Counted from the first letter of the stretch, positions 17,273 through 26,594 are shown. The stretch: 56,004 bases of DNA from Lachnospiraceae bacterium (GCA_024693845.1 JAILKJ010000041.1:1-56004), one strand, 5' to 3'. Translations and numbers: made by a program. The notes: generated by a model not told the origin, from the letters alone.

Positions 17273-20200
17273 TTACATAATATCAAATAAGCTCAGTTGG
17301 TTTGACTCCGGAAGTCCTTCCAGAAGGCCCAGCTGACGCATTTTTTCAAGGACGTTGGTAGGTACCTTGGTACGGGCCTTCAGATCATCTATGGAGATGA
17401 ACTGGCCGCCTCTTGCTCCCTCCATGAACTGCTCTGCCGCTGTGGCTCCCATGCCTTCGATGGAGGAAAGGGCCGGCATGATCTTGTCATCGATGATCTG
17501 GAATTTCCGCGAATGGGCCCGATAGATATCGATAGGCATGAAGCTAAGCCCCCTTGCGTACATTTCCTGCACCAGGAGAAGGTCTGAAATGGTGTCTTCA
17601 TCCTTGGCCTGCATTTTTTCATTCTTCTTCATCAGATCCTTCTTGAGCTTCTTGAGCCGTTCCAGCTCTCCCACTGCTCTGGCCTGGCCCTGACACATGG
17701 TCTCGTAGTTAAAGGCCTTGGCGCGGATGGAGAAAAAGGCAGCGTAATAGGCAAGGGGATAATAAACCTTACAATATCCCACGCGCCAGGCCATCATGAC
17801 ATAGGCGGCTGCATGGGCCTTGGGGAACATGTACTTGATCTGCTCGCAGCTCCAGACATACCACTCGGGCACGTCGTGCTTCAGCATTTCCTCACGCCAC
17901 TCGGGCCACTGGCCGCAGGCTCCCTTGGCCACTTTTCCCTTGCGGACGTTCTCCATGATGTTGAAGGCAAGATCGGACTTCAGCCCCTTGCCGATAAGGT
18001 AGATCATGATATCGTCACGGGTACAGATAGCCGTGGAAATAGTGGCTTTGCCTTCCTCTATCAGAGTTTTGGCATTACCTTCCCAGATACCCTCACCGTG
18101 GGACAGACCGGAAATACGGACAAGATCCGTAAAAGTCTGGGGCTTGGTATCCATCAGCATGCCGATGGCGTTGTCGGTACCGAACTCCGGAATCCCTCTG
18201 GCTCCCAGCTTCGTTCCGCCGATATCCTCCGGAGTGATGCCCAGGGCGTCCAGATTCTGGAACAGGCTCATGACCTTCGGATCGTCCAGGGGGATCGTTG
18301 TGGGATCCACCCCCGTCAGGTCCTGCAGCATACGGATCATGGTGGGATCCAGATGTCCCAGGATATCCAGCTTAAGCAGGTTATGATCGATCTTGTGATA
18401 ATCGAAATGGGTGGTCACAATGGGGCTGTTCATATCGTTGGCCGGGTGCTGCACGGGGGTAAAGGTATTGATATCCTCCCCCAGGGGCAGAACCACGATA
18501 CCGCCGGGATGCTGCCCCGTGGATCGCATGACACCGGTACAGCCGATGGCAAGTCTTTCCACCTCAGCCCTGCGCTTGGGCATGCCGTGTTCTTCATAGT
18601 ACTGACGCACGTAACCCGCTGCCGTCTTATCCGCCAGTGTACCGATGGTTCCGGCCTTGAAGGTCTGTCCGTAGCCGAAGATGACCTCCGTATATTTATG
18701 CGCCTTGGACTGGTATTCATTTGAAAAGTTCAGGTCGATATCCGGCTCCTTATCTCCCTTGAATCCCAGGAAGGTCTCAAAGGGGATGTCATAGCCGTCC
18801 TTGACCAGCTTATGACCGCAGACCGGACAATCCCGGTCAGGCATATCCGAACCCGCCATTCCGGAATACTGCTTTACCTCGTCGGAATCAAAGTCCGTAA
18901 AATGACAGTTCGGACACAGATAGTGGGCGCTTAAGGAGTTAACCTCCGTGATCCCCGAAAGGAAGGCAACAAAGGAGGAACCCACGGACCCTCGGGACCC
19001 CACCAGGTATCCGTCCTCTACGGACTTCCACACCAGCTTCTGTGCAATGATATACATCACGGCAAAACCGTTAGTGATGATGGAATTGAGCTCTTTTTCC
19101 ATGCGCTCCCGAACCACGGTGGGAAGCTCCTCCCCGTAGATCTCCTTGGCCCTGCGCTCACAGATGTCCCGCAGGATCTTGTCGGAATCCGGGATCACCG
19201 GCGCGCATTTATCGGGTCTTGCCGCCTCAACCACATCCGTCATATCAGCGATCTTATTGGGATTCTCGATCACCACTTCCCTGGCCTTCTCCATTCCCAG
19301 ATAGGAGAACTCCTCCAGCATCTCCTCGGTGGTATGCAGGTACAAAGGCGCCTGATTATCCGCGTCGTCAAATCCCTTTCCCGTCATGATGATACGACGG
19401 TAGACTTCATCTCCCGGATCCAGGAAATGCACGTCACAGGTGGCACAGACAGGCTTGCCCAGCTCCTCTCCCAGTCTGACGATCTGCCGGTTAAAGTCCT
19501 TCAGATCCTCCTCGGAGTTCACGTTCTCATACCTGTCCTTGGCGATCATGAAGGCGTTGTTGCCCAGAGGCTGGATCTCCAGATAATCGTAGAAGGAAGC
19601 GATGGCGGCAATATCCGCACTGCTTCTTCCGTCCACGATGGCGGAAAAGAGCTCGCCCTGTTCACAGGCACTTCCTATGATCAGTCCCTCCCGATACTTC
19701 ATCAGCTCCGTCTTGGGTATTCGGGGCCTTCTGGCATAGTAGCGCAGATTGGAGTCGGTGATCAGCTTATAGAGGTTCACGCGTCCCGTGTCGTTCTTGG
19801 CCAGGACGATACAGTGGAAGGTCTTCATCTTGCGGATGGCCTCATCACTTCCCCTGCCCAGATCGTTGACCCCGTCCAGATCGTAAATCTTCTTATCCTG
19901 CAGCATGGTGATGAATTTTACAAAAATCTCAGCCGTAGCCTCCGCATCATCCACCGCCCTGTGGTGGTTCTCCAGGGAGATCTTCAGATTCTTTGCCACA
20001 TTGTCCAGGGTGAACTTGGAGATCTTGGGCATCAGGATACGGGCCATACCCACGGTATCCGCCCAGGTAAAGTCAAAGGGCAGAGACTGTCTTTCGCAGT
20101 TGGCCTTGATGAAGCCCACATCAAAACGGGCATTATGGGCCACAAGGACACAGCCCTTACAAAATTCCAGAAACTTGGGCAGCACCTCTTCTATGACAGG

Positions 20201-21925
20201 TGCATCCTTTACGGTATCGTCCCCGATGGTGGTCAGGGCCTGGATCCGCATGGGGATGGGTTTCTTCGGGTTTACATAACTCGAAAAGCGGTCCGTGATC
20301 TTACGGCCCTCTACCTTCACGGCTCCGATCTCTATGATCCTGTCCTTTTCCGAGGAAAAGCCCGTGGTCTCAATATCAAACACCACGTAGCTGTCCAGAA
20401 GGTTCTGTTTCCTTGAATCCACAACGATATCCTGGGTATCGTCCACCAGGTAGATCTCGCAGCCGATGATGATCTTGAAGGCTTTCTGAACATCAAAGGG
20501 AACGCCTGCTTTCTCGGCCTTCTCTTTTTCCTTCTTCATGATCTTCCCGTAGCTTTCGTGAAAAACGTCAGCCAGGGCCTGTACACCGCCGTGATCCGTA
20601 ATGGCGATCCCGCGATGCCCCCATTTATATGCACGCATCACAATGTCATTCACATCCGATACGCCGTCCATTTCGGAATACTTGGTATGGCAGTGAAGCT
20701 CAAAGCGCTTTTTGCTGCTCTCGTCCATCCTCTCCTTGCGCCAGTCCACGGTCTTTTTCATGGCACGGACGGAAAGCACCAGCTCTCTGTCGTAGCTGTC
20801 ATGGGACAGATTACCCGAGACGATGAGGAAGGAATCCTTACCCAGGTTCCCCATGAGGTCATCGCGGTCCTCCGCATCGCAAAAGAGCTTGCATTTGATG
20901 GAATCGGTAAAATCGGTGATATAGAAGGTAAGGATGCTCTTCTTGCCTTCGTTAAACTGCTTGTCCTCCAGCCCCCAGATCTGGCCTCTGCAGACAACGG
21001 CACCGATCTCGTCGGTGAACTCGCTGATATCGGAGATCTCGCCGTCCGTGGACCGTCCCCAGAACACATCGGGATCGTCAGACTGTCTGCGGGAAAAGCG
21101 CCTGCCCCGGCCTTCCCATTTGCCTCCGCCTTTTCCGAAGGAACCTTTACTGATGGTTGGTTTATAGGACTCCTTGGCACCGCCTGTGGCGTTTGAAGCC
21201 CCATTCTTCTTACCCGGAGTGGCAGCTTCCGTGGTTTCTCCGGAAGGTGCCGCACTTTCTGCGGGGGCAGCCTCGGTGCCTGCCTCCTCTTCGCTTTCCC
21301 AAGGGGAAGCCTCCGCTGACTGCTCCGTGGCCATGTTCCCTGTCATGGAGGTGATCATAGCCGCCTTACGGAGCATGATGGTCTCTCTTTCCTTGATATG
21401 TTCGGGAACCTCAGCCTCGTGATAAACATAGGAAAACTGTACCGAAAGATGGCAGCGCTCAAAGACGATCTTTTCCAGGATCCTGTCAAGCTCCGCCTCC
21501 TTGCTGCGGTAGATGGCATTATCCGGAAGAGAGATCTGTACACTGTTTTCGGAAGGATAGGTGATCTCAGCCTTCTGCAGCATCAGTGCGATCATAGGGC
21601 TGTAATCCTTCAGCTCATAGAGCATGCTGGACAGATATCTCTCAAACAGCTCCTTTGCATCGTACATTTCGGAAAGATGATAGCTCTCATAAAATCTCAC
21701 CTCAACGGGTGCCTGTCTTCCCGCTGCCGAAAGCTGCTTGGCCATCTGCTGTTCCGTTTTGCGGATGATGGGCTTTTCGATCAGATTATTGCATGTTATG
21801 TAAACCTTTAGAAGGCCGCCGGATCTGGCCATAACAACTTTTTCTATGAAAACATGCGCCATACAGACGGCGCATTCATTGCTCAATTCTATTTCGGGAA
21901 ATACTTCCGTAAAGCTCTGACTCAT
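17273..21925 (-). CDS. polC: DNA polymerase III alpha subunit, PolC type
   Basis: 1550 residues: the main replicative polymerase of low-GC Gram-positives. Domains in order: N-terminal region (1-180), a low-complexity linker (about 195-300), OB fold (about 305-390), first PHP part with 'FELHCHTKYSEMDG' (about 410), DEDD exonuclease with 'VVFDIETTGF' (about 505) and the exonuclease end 'NHHRAVDDAEAT', then the remaining PHP and polymerase palm/fingers with 'PDIDLNFS' and 'GSVGSS'. The C-terminus ends 'QLSLFDIM', a clamp-binding-like QLSLF motif. It is about 100 residues longer than the Bacillus enzyme, largely because of the Glu/Ala- then Gly/Arg-rich linker. ATG behind GAGGAAAAA. It follows the tsf terminator. 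Confidence 0.97.
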   Translation of the reverse strand: MSQSFTEVFPEIELSNECAVCMAHVFIEKVVMARSGGLLKVYITCNNLIEKPIIRKTEQQMAKQLSAAGRQAPVEVRFYESYHLSEMYDAKELFERYLSSMLYELKDYSPMIALMLQKAEITYPSENSVQISLPDNAIYRSKEAELDRILEKIVFERCHLSVQFSYVYHEAEVPEHIKERETIMLRKAAMITSMTGNMATEQSAEASPWESEEEAGTEAAPAESAAPSGETTEAATPGKKNGASNATGGAKESYKPTISKGSFGKGGGKWEGRGRRFSRRQSDDPDVFWGRSTDGEISDISEFTDEIGAVVCRGQIWGLEDKQFNEGKKSILTFYITDFTDSIKCKLFCDAEDRDDLMGNLGKDSFLIVSGNLSHDSYDRELVLSVRAMKKTVDWRKERMDESSKKRFELHCHTKYSEMDGVSDVNDIVMRAYKWGHRGIAITDHGGVQALADVFHESYGKIMKKEKEKAEKAGVPFDVQKAFKIIIGCEIYLVDDTQDIVVDSRKQNLLDSYVVFDIETTGFSSEKDRIIEIGAVKVEGRKITDRFSSYVNPKKPIPMRIQALTTIGDDTVKDAPVIEEVLPKFLEFCKGCVLVAHNARFDVGFIKANCERQSLPFDFTWADTVGMARILMPKISKFTLDNVAKNLKISLENHHRAVDDAEATAEIFVKFITMLQDKKIYDLDGVNDLGRGSDEAIRKMKTFHCIVLAKNDTGRVNLYKLITDSNLRYYARRPRIPKTELMKYREGLIIGSACEQGELFSAIVDGRSSADIAAIASFYDYLEIQPLGNNAFMIAKDRYENVNSEEDLKDFNRQIVRLGEELGKPVCATCDVHFLDPGDEVYRRIIMTGKGFDDADNQAPLYLHTTEEMLEEFSYLGMEKAREVVIENPNKIADMTDVVEAARPDKCAPVIPDSDKILRDICERRAKEIYGEELPTVVRERMEKELNSIITNGFAVMYIIAQKLVWKSVEDGYLVGSRGSVGSSFVAFLSGITEVNSLSAHYLCPNCHFTDFDSDEVKQYSGMAGSDMPDRDCPVCGHKLVKDGYDIPFETFLGFKGDKEPDIDLNFSNEYQSKAHKYTEVIFGYGQTFKAGTIGTLADKTAAGYVRQYYEEHGMPKRRAEVERLAIGCTGVMRSTGQHPGGIVVLPLGEDINTFTPVQHPANDMNSPIVTTHFDYHKIDHNLLKLDILGHLDPTMIRMLQDLTGVDPTTIPLDDPKVMSLFQNLDALGITPEDIGGTKLGARGIPEFGTDNAIGMLMDTKPQTFTDLVRISGLSHGEGIWEGNAKTLIEEGKATISTAICTRDDIMIYLIGKGLKSDLAFNIMENVRKGKVAKGACGQWPEWREEMLKHDVPEWYVWSCEQIKYMFPKAHAAAYVMMAWRVGYCKVYYPLAYYAAFFSIRAKAFNYETMCQGQARAVGELERLKKLKKDLMKKNEKMQAKDEDTISDLLLVQEMYARGLSFMPIDIYRAHSRKFQIIDDKIMPALSSIEGMGATAAEQFMEGARGGQFISIDDLKARTKVPTNVLEKMRQLGLLEGLPESNQLSLFDIM

Positions 21926-21998
21926 GCATTTTTCCTCGGATACGTCTTTTGCATCGCTACTATCCTATCACACTTTCTTTTTCAAATAAAGTCTTGAC

Positions 21999-22027
21999 AA
22001 AAAGAGACAGCCCTTTCGGACTGTCTC
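21999..22027 (-). terminator. Terminator of the rpsB-tsf operon
   Basis: A 10-bp stem (22018-22027 with 22004-22013) with a GAAA-type tetraloop and one G-U pair, followed on the minus strand by five T. It begins about 30 bases after the tsf stop and separates tsf from polC. Confidence 0.85.
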
Positions 22028-22058
22028 CTGAATTGCTCTTTCGATCTGTATGATCTGC

Positions 22059-23153
22059 TTAGCCGAGCTGAGCAGCTACCTCTGCAGCAAAGTCTTCGTT
22101 CTTCTTCTCAAGGCCCTCACCGGTCTCGAATCTTACGAAGCTCTTCAGGGAGAAGTTAACGCCGTTCTCTTTAGCTACCTTCTCGATGTACTGCTTAACG
22201 GTCTCCTTATCCTCTGCTCTTACGTATGCCTGATCTACAAGGCAGATCTCCTTCAGATGCTTGGAGAAACGTCCCTCTACAAGACCGGAGAAGATCTTGT
22301 CACCCAGGAACTCATCCTTGTGGGTCATAGCCAGGTCACGAAGTGCCTGAACTGCCTCGTCGGAAAGGAAGTTGAACAGGAACTTGTTGTTCTTCTGCTC
22401 TTCGTATGCTGCCTTATCCTCATCATTCCACTTGCCCTCAAGCGCTTCGGTGATCAGCTTGTTCAGAAGCGGCTTGGGAAGGGATGCGGGATCGTTCAGG
22501 GAACTGTCAACGATGATCTCCTTCTCTTTTGCAAGAGCATCTGCGGAGATTTCGCCTCTCTCAACATACTGAGGGCTCATAGCTGCGATCTGCATAGCGA
22601 CGTTCTTCATCGCATCCTTGATCGCATCGTTGGGAGTATCACAAGCACCCTCTACAAGAACACCGATCTTACCGCCCATGTGGATGTAGGAAACGATCAC
22701 GTCACCACTTACCTTCTGGAAACGACGGATGGTCAGGTTCTCGCCGATCTTTGCTACCATAGACTTGTGGTATTCCTCAACGGTCTCGGAAGACTCAATA
22801 GCGGATGCTGCTGCGTTGAAAGCTGCTACATCTGCGTAATCATTCTCATTGATCTGCTTAGCAAGAGCTGCTACATAGTCAGTGAATACTTCGTTCTTAG
22901 CTACGAAGTCGGTCTCGGAATTAACCTCGATGATGGAAGCGGTCTTACCGTCATCGGAAACACAGGTCTTAACGATACCCTCCGCTGCGATCCTGCCAGC
23001 CTTCTTATCAGCCTTTGCAAGACCCTTCTTCTTAAGGTATTCAACAGCTGCGTCCATATTGCCATCGGTCTCGGTCAGGGCCTTCTTGCAGTCCATCATA
23101 CCGGCACCGGTCATCTCTCTGAGCTCTTTTACCATTGATGCAGTGATTGCCAT
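22059..23153 (-). CDS. tsf: Translation elongation factor Ts, with C-terminal-core insertion
   Basis: 364 residues; recycles EF-Tu by GDP/GTP exchange. The N-terminal UBA-like part and the 'ETDFVAKNEVF' EF-Tu contact motif are present, and the end 'FVRFETGEGLEKK' is canonical. It is about 55 residues longer than typical factors because of an extra segment at about 208-262 ('EALEGKWNDEDKAAYEEQ' through 'AMTHKDEFLGDK') before the conserved 'LVEGRFSKH..CLVDQAYV'. The start is ATG behind AAGGAGGAAT. Cotranscribed with rpsB, 42 bases downstream of it. Confidence 0.95.
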   Translation of the reverse strand: MAITASMVKELREMTGAGMMDCKKALTETDGNMDAAVEYLKKKGLAKADKKAGRIAAEGIVKTCVSDDGKTASIIEVNSETDFVAKNEVFTDYVAALAKQINENDYADVAAFNAAASAIESSETVEEYHKSMVAKIGENLTIRRFQKVSGDVIVSYIHMGGKIGVLVEGACDTPNDAIKDAMKNVAMQIAAMSPQYVERGEISADALAKEKEIIVDSSLNDPASLPKPLLNKLITEALEGKWNDEDKAAYEEQKNNKFLFNFLSDEAVQALRDLAMTHKDEFLGDKIFSGLVEGRFSKHLKEICLVDQAYVRAEDKETVKQYIEKVAKENGVNFSLKSFVRFETGEGLEKKNEDFAAEVAAQLG

Positions 23154-23195
23154 GGTTTATTCCTCCTTATTATCGTCTGTTATTCGTTTCGGGAT

Positions 23196-23951
23196 TTATG
23201 CTTCCTGATCAAGAGCTGCATCAGCCTCAGCGGACTCTGCTGCCACATCTGCAGCAACATCCTCAGCAGCACCCTGGTTAGCCTCAACTACAGCGTCAGC
23301 CATCTTGGATACGATAAGCTTAACGGCACGGATCGCATCATCGTTACCGGGGATCACGAAATCAAGCTCCTCGGGATCGCAGTTGGTATCGCAGATACCG
23401 ATCAGGGTAATGCCCAGTGCATGTGCCTCCTGTACGCAGATCCTCTCCTTCTTGGGATCTACGACGAAGATCGCATCGGGGATGTGCTTCATCTCCTTGA
23501 TACCGCCAAGGTTCTTCTCAAGCTTATCCCACTCTTTCTGAAGCTTTGCAACTTCCTTCTTGGGAAGTACTTCAAAAGTGCCGTCGGTGGACATGGTCTC
23601 GATCTGCTTCAGTCTGCCGATACGGGACTGGATGGTCTTGAAGTTGGTCAGCATACCGCCGAGCCATCTCTCATTTACATAGTACATACCGCAACGCTCA
23701 GCCTCTGCCTTAACTGCATCCTGAGCCTGCTTCTTGGTACCCACGAAGAGGATGGTTCCTCCCTGGGAAACGATCTCGGAGACTGCCTGATAAGCCTCGT
23801 CAACCTTACCTACCGAGGTCTGCAGATCGATGATATGGATCCCGTTTCTCTCGGTGTAGATATAGGGTGCCATCTTAGGGTTCCAGCGTCTGGTCTGATG
23901 CCCGAAATGCACACCTGCCTCAAGTAACTGTTTCATGGATATTACGCTCAT
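23196..23951 (-). CDS. rpsB: 30S ribosomal protein S2
   Basis: 251 residues starting at '[20 protein letters not shown]'. I chose the ATG at 23951 because it follows GGAGGAG at ideal spacing and matches the family N-terminus; an in-frame ATG 33 bases upstream would run through that site. The family motifs 'GTKKQAQD', '[10 protein letters not shown]' and 'GICDTNCDP' are all present. The last 30 residues are Ala/Glu/Asp-rich, an extension common in clostridial S2. First gene of rpsB-tsf. Confidence 0.97.
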   Translation of the reverse strand: MSVISMKQLLEAGVHFGHQTRRWNPKMAPYIYTERNGIHIIDLQTSVGKVDEAYQAVSEIVSQGGTILFVGTKKQAQDAVKAEAERCGMYYVNERWLGGMLTNFKTIQSRIGRLKQIETMSTDGTFEVLPKKEVAKLQKEWDKLEKNLGGIKEMKHIPDAIFVVDPKKERICVQEAHALGITLIGICDTNCDPEELDFVIPGNDDAIRAVKLIVSKMADAVVEANQGAAEDVAADVAAESAEADAALDQEA

Positions 23952-24091
23952 TTTTTCTCCTCCGTTTGGTTTAATCTTCCGCATACTTCCGCTTAACTGC
24001 CACCGCTGCTACGGCACCGACAGAAAAATCCGCATGCGTGCGTAATAGGTTACCGCTTGCAGACTGCCCGCAAGCTTACATATATTAACAC
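23952..24091 (-). promoter_or_regulatory. rpsB leader with weak promoter candidate
   Basis: The 140 bases between the upstream terminator and rpsB have several self-complementary GC-rich segments (for example GCTTGCGGGC and GCAAGC nearby) and may form a structured 5' leader of the kind used for S2 autoregulation. A weak promoter match (TTGCTA, 17 bases, TAATAT) begins inside the loop of the upstream terminator. I cannot assign a known leader family. Confidence 0.3.
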
Positions 24092-24120
24092 AAAAATGCC
24101 CTTATAGCAAGGGCATTTTT
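24092..24120 (-). terminator. Terminator of the flagellar/chemotaxis operon
   Basis: A 12-bp stem (24109-24120 with 24092-24103, core AAATGCCCTT/AAGGGCATTT) with a 5-base loop; the arm ends in five T on the minus strand. It lies 24 bases after the last gene of the leftward operon. Confidence 0.88.
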
Positions 24121-24143
24121 CATATTCTATGAATTTATTTTCC

Positions 24144-24902
24144 TCACTCCGTGGGCATCTGCATCAGGATCTTGGCGATCTGCTCATCGTCGGCTCCTGC
24201 GGGAATAACGTGACTCCCGGCGCGAAGCTTCCTGTCATATCCTTTGCTGCACAGGAAGGCGTCATAGGCGCTGCCGCTCTTGACCAGGCCTGCCTTCTCC
24301 AGGTGGGCCGCCACGGTATCGGATCCCTCTCCGCTGTTGATCACGAAGGTGACATCCGATGTAGCTCCGGCCTTGGTTTCAGTGTTGCTGTCAGACACAG
24401 GTGATTCTTCGGTCTTGGCATCCGCCGGGGTTTCTGCCTTCTCATCCTGCTTGGCATCTTCTGCCGCATCATCACTCTTGGTATCTGCTGCCTCTTCAGT
24501 CTTAACATCCGCCTGAGCATCAGCCGCTGCCGCGTCATCGTTCCCTACTTCTGCCGCTTTTTCGGACTTACTATCCGCCTGGGCATCAGCCGCTGCCGCG
24601 TCATCGTTCCCTACTTCTGCCGCTTCTTCGGACTTACTGTCCGCCTGGGCATCCGCCGCTGCCGCGTCGTCGCTCTCGGCCTCAGCCGGCTCATCATTAT
24701 TGACCTTTGCGGCCGCTTTATTTTCTTCATCCATCTGCGCCAGCGTACCGGACTGATACTTGTCTTCCATACCAAGTTCCCTGGCCCGCTCTTTTACCTG
24801 CGCATCCGTCATCTCACCCCGGCCCCGAAAGGCTACGGACAGGATCAGTGCGGTTACGAGGATCCCGATCCCCAGACCACGCATATAAAATCTCAGCTTC
24901 AT
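24144..24902 (-). CDS. Membrane-anchored YceG-like domain protein with acidic repeat linker
   Basis: 252 residues. One N-terminal membrane helix (about 8-26), a short helical part, then a long Ala/Asp/Glu-rich disordered linker (about 65-180) with 22-residue tandem repeats, then a small C-terminal domain (about 184-250; 'VTFVINSGEGSDTVAAHLEK', 'AGSHVIPAG'). The latter resembles the LysM-like N-terminal part of MltG/YceG transglycosylases. The catalytic part of MltG is absent, so no lytic activity is expected. It is probably an extracytoplasmic, wall-facing protein. Last gene of the flagellar operon, 12 bases after the DUF6115-like gene. The C-terminal domain assignment is by pattern. Confidence 0.75.
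   Translation of the reverse strand: MKLRFYMRGLGIGILVTALILSVAFRGRGEMTDAQVKERARELGMEDKYQSGTLAQMDEENKAAAKVNNDEPAEAESDDAAAADAQADSKSEEAAEVGNDDAAAADAQADSKSEKAAEVGNDDAAAADAQADVKTEEAADTKSDDAAEDAKQDEKAETPADAKTEESPVSDSNTETKAGATSDVTFVINSGEGSDTVAAHLEKAGLVKSGSAYDAFLCSKGYDRKLRAGSHVIPAGADDEQIAKILMQMPTE
24511..24680 (-). repeat. 66-bp in-frame tandem repeat (about 2.6 copies)
   Basis: Units start at 24511, 24577 and 24643 and are nearly identical over 66 bases. They encode 22-residue repeats containing 'DDAAAADAQAD' in the YceG-like protein. The high DNA identity points to recent expansion. Confidence 0.85.
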
Positions 24903-24914
24903 GCTAACCCCTTT

Positions 24915-26237
24915 TTACATTCCCTTAAACAGATCCAATACCAGTTTTACTTCCCCGACGCCAAGCCCGAGTTCCTTGGCTATGGCGATATTGCTCTTAC
25001 CTTTCTTATGAAGGGCAAGGATCTTCTCGTTGTTGTTGCCGGATCCCTGAGAATCCATGCCGAACTGCAGCGTGATGTCTGCCGGCTTTTCCTTGGATTT
25101 GGCTGCCTTTCCCTTCTTACCCTGCTTTGCAGGCGCCTTTTCCGGGATCAGATCTCCTGCCTGAGACTCATCCACAGCATAAGGCTCGCTTCCGTGCTCC
25201 TGATCCATGACCATGGCGGAAATGCTCTCCTCAAGCTGCTTAAATACCTCGGGCTGACTGATGGCCGCATCATTCTCCAGTGCAACACCCGCATCCTTCA
25301 CGGAGGCCGCATCATTTTCCATGGCCGTATCCGCTGCCGTTGCGGAAGCCGCGTCATTCTCCAGAGCCGTTCCCGCACTCTTGGTGTTTGCGGCATCATT
25401 CTGAAGGGCTGTTCCCGCAGTCAGCGCCGCCAGTGCCGCATCCATGGCCGCTTCCGTATCTAGAGGGCCGTTTTCTTTAACCTTTTCAGGTGCCTGGGCT
25501 ACCCCCAGCAGCTCATCAATGGCTGCATCCACCTGCTCTTCATCCATCTGTTCAAGCTCTTTACCATCGGAAACCTCTTCCTGGTTTTCTCCGCCGAAGA
25601 CTCTCTCATCCTCGCCTACCTGGGAAAGCTGACCGAAGGCCATGGGCTGGAAGGAAGCACGTATCTCATCGATGGAAGGAGACTCGCTCTCCTTATGCCT
25701 TGCAAAAAACTCCTTGGCCGTCTCGGAATGAAAGCTCTCCGTCATCTCCTCCGCCAGCTTCTCAGCCTCTTCCGGCGCAGGTTCATTCTGAAGAATGGCG
25801 GTATCCACGGTCACGGTCTCATCCAGCTCCCGCTTGGCCTCTTTTGCCTTCTTAACACTGGTGGAAACCTCCGATGCGGTCTCCTTCAGATCCTCATGCT
25901 TGTTATTGAGCATGTCGTAGAGGAACATGACCTCCTCATGGGACTTATGGATGTCCTCCAGTACCGTATCCGAATACTCGGACACAGCGGATATCTTCTC
26001 ATTTGTCAGCCTCTCCAGTGCCCTCTCCGTCTTCTCCACGGAATAGTTGCTGGTCTCCTCCACGATTTCGGAAACCTGATCCTTAACGGTTCCCATTTCC
26101 TTATCGATCATGTCGCGGATCTGCTTGCGGGTCAGCTGCGGATCAACCTGTTCCAGCTCGCTTCCCATCTCGGGCATAATGAAGCTCACGATAAAAACGA
26201 TCGCCCCGGCGATCAGTAGGATTATATTCAGTGCCAT
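24915..26237 (-). CDS. Membrane-anchored coiled-coil protein with C-terminal helix-turn-helix (DUF6115-like)
   Basis: 440 residues: an N-terminal membrane helix (3-21), a long coiled coil (about 28-150), an acidic Ala-rich region (150-395) and a compact C-terminal segment 'ILALHKKGKSNIAIAKELGL' leading to 'GEVKLVLDLF' (about 405-439). The last looks like a small helix-turn-helix and matches my memory of DUF6115 proteins encoded next to sigma-D in Lachnospiraceae. A membrane anchor with a cytoplasmic HTH tail could tether DNA or a protein partner, but the function is unknown. Four 14-residue repeats lie at 274-329. Spaced 12 and 19 bases from its neighbours, so clearly in the operon. Confidence 0.75.
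   Translation of the reverse strand: MALNIILLIAGAIVFIVSFIMPEMGSELEQVDPQLTRKQIRDMIDKEMGTVKDQVSEIVEETSNYSVEKTERALERLTNEKISAVSEYSDTVLEDIHKSHEEVMFLYDMLNNKHEDLKETASEVSTSVKKAKEAKRELDETVTVDTAILQNEPAPEEAEKLAEEMTESFHSETAKEFFARHKESESPSIDEIRASFQPMAFGQLSQVGEDERVFGGENQEEVSDGKELEQMDEEQVDAAIDELLGVAQAPEKVKENGPLDTEAAMDAALAALTAGTALQNDAANTKSAGTALENDAASATAADTAMENDAASVKDAGVALENDAAISQPEVFKQLEESISAMVMDQEHGSEPYAVDESQAGDLIPEKAPAKQGKKGKAAKSKEKPADITLQFGMDSQGSGNNNEKILALHKKGKSNIAIAKELGLGVGEVKLVLDLFKGM
25251..25418 (-). repeat. Four 42-bp in-frame repeats
   Basis: Encodes four 14-residue units of the form 'AGTALENDAASxxx' (residues 274-329 of the DUF6115-like protein). Units differ at a few positions, so they are older or less homogenised than the 66-bp repeats of the next gene. 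Confidence 0.75.
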
Positions 26238-26256
26238 GTTCTCTTTCCTTTTACTC

Positions 26257-26577
26257 TCAGACTTTCATCTCAAAATGAGGCACGCCCTTACGTACCACAC
26301 GTCCCTCAACGGGAACCTCGTCCCTGTCTCTTCTTCTGGCGCCGCCGTCACCATCATACTGGTTGCTGCCTTCGTCAGAGGCATCCTTCTGCCTTTGGCC
26401 GGTGTCGGTGTTGTCCGCACCCTTAACGGTAGTGGCCTTTTCCTCCGTCTTCCGATCCACGGTATTCTGAAGGATGGCATGATCCAGGTTTCCCTTGTTA
26501 TCCTCATTCTGCTTCTGGATCGCAATATCCTGGGGCCTGGTCATGGCCAGATTAAGATCAACTGCTCCGATCTGCAT
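26257..26577 (-). CDS. Small charged, probably disordered protein of unknown function
   Basis: 106 residues, no membrane helix and no cysteines, very rich in Asp, Lys, Arg, Gln and Thr ('GGARRRDRDEVP'). A short hydrophobic N-terminus ('MQIGAVDLNLAM') and the end 'VPHFEMKV' flank a low-complexity middle. Start ATG behind AAAGGAGACAG. It lies 17 bases after fapA and 19 before the DUF6115-like gene. I do not recognise it; its place in the operon is the only hint to role. Confidence 0.6.
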   Translation of the reverse strand: MQIGAVDLNLAMTRPQDIAIQKQNEDNKGNLDHAILQNTVDRKTEEKATTVKGADNTDTGQRQKDASDEGSNQYDGDGGARRRDRDEVPVEGRVVRKGVPHFEMKV

Positions 26578-26594
26578 AGGCTGTCTCCTTTACC

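Noticed and set aside
24511-24680. CRISPR-like repeat
   Set aside because: In-frame 66-bp coding repeats in an acidic linker.
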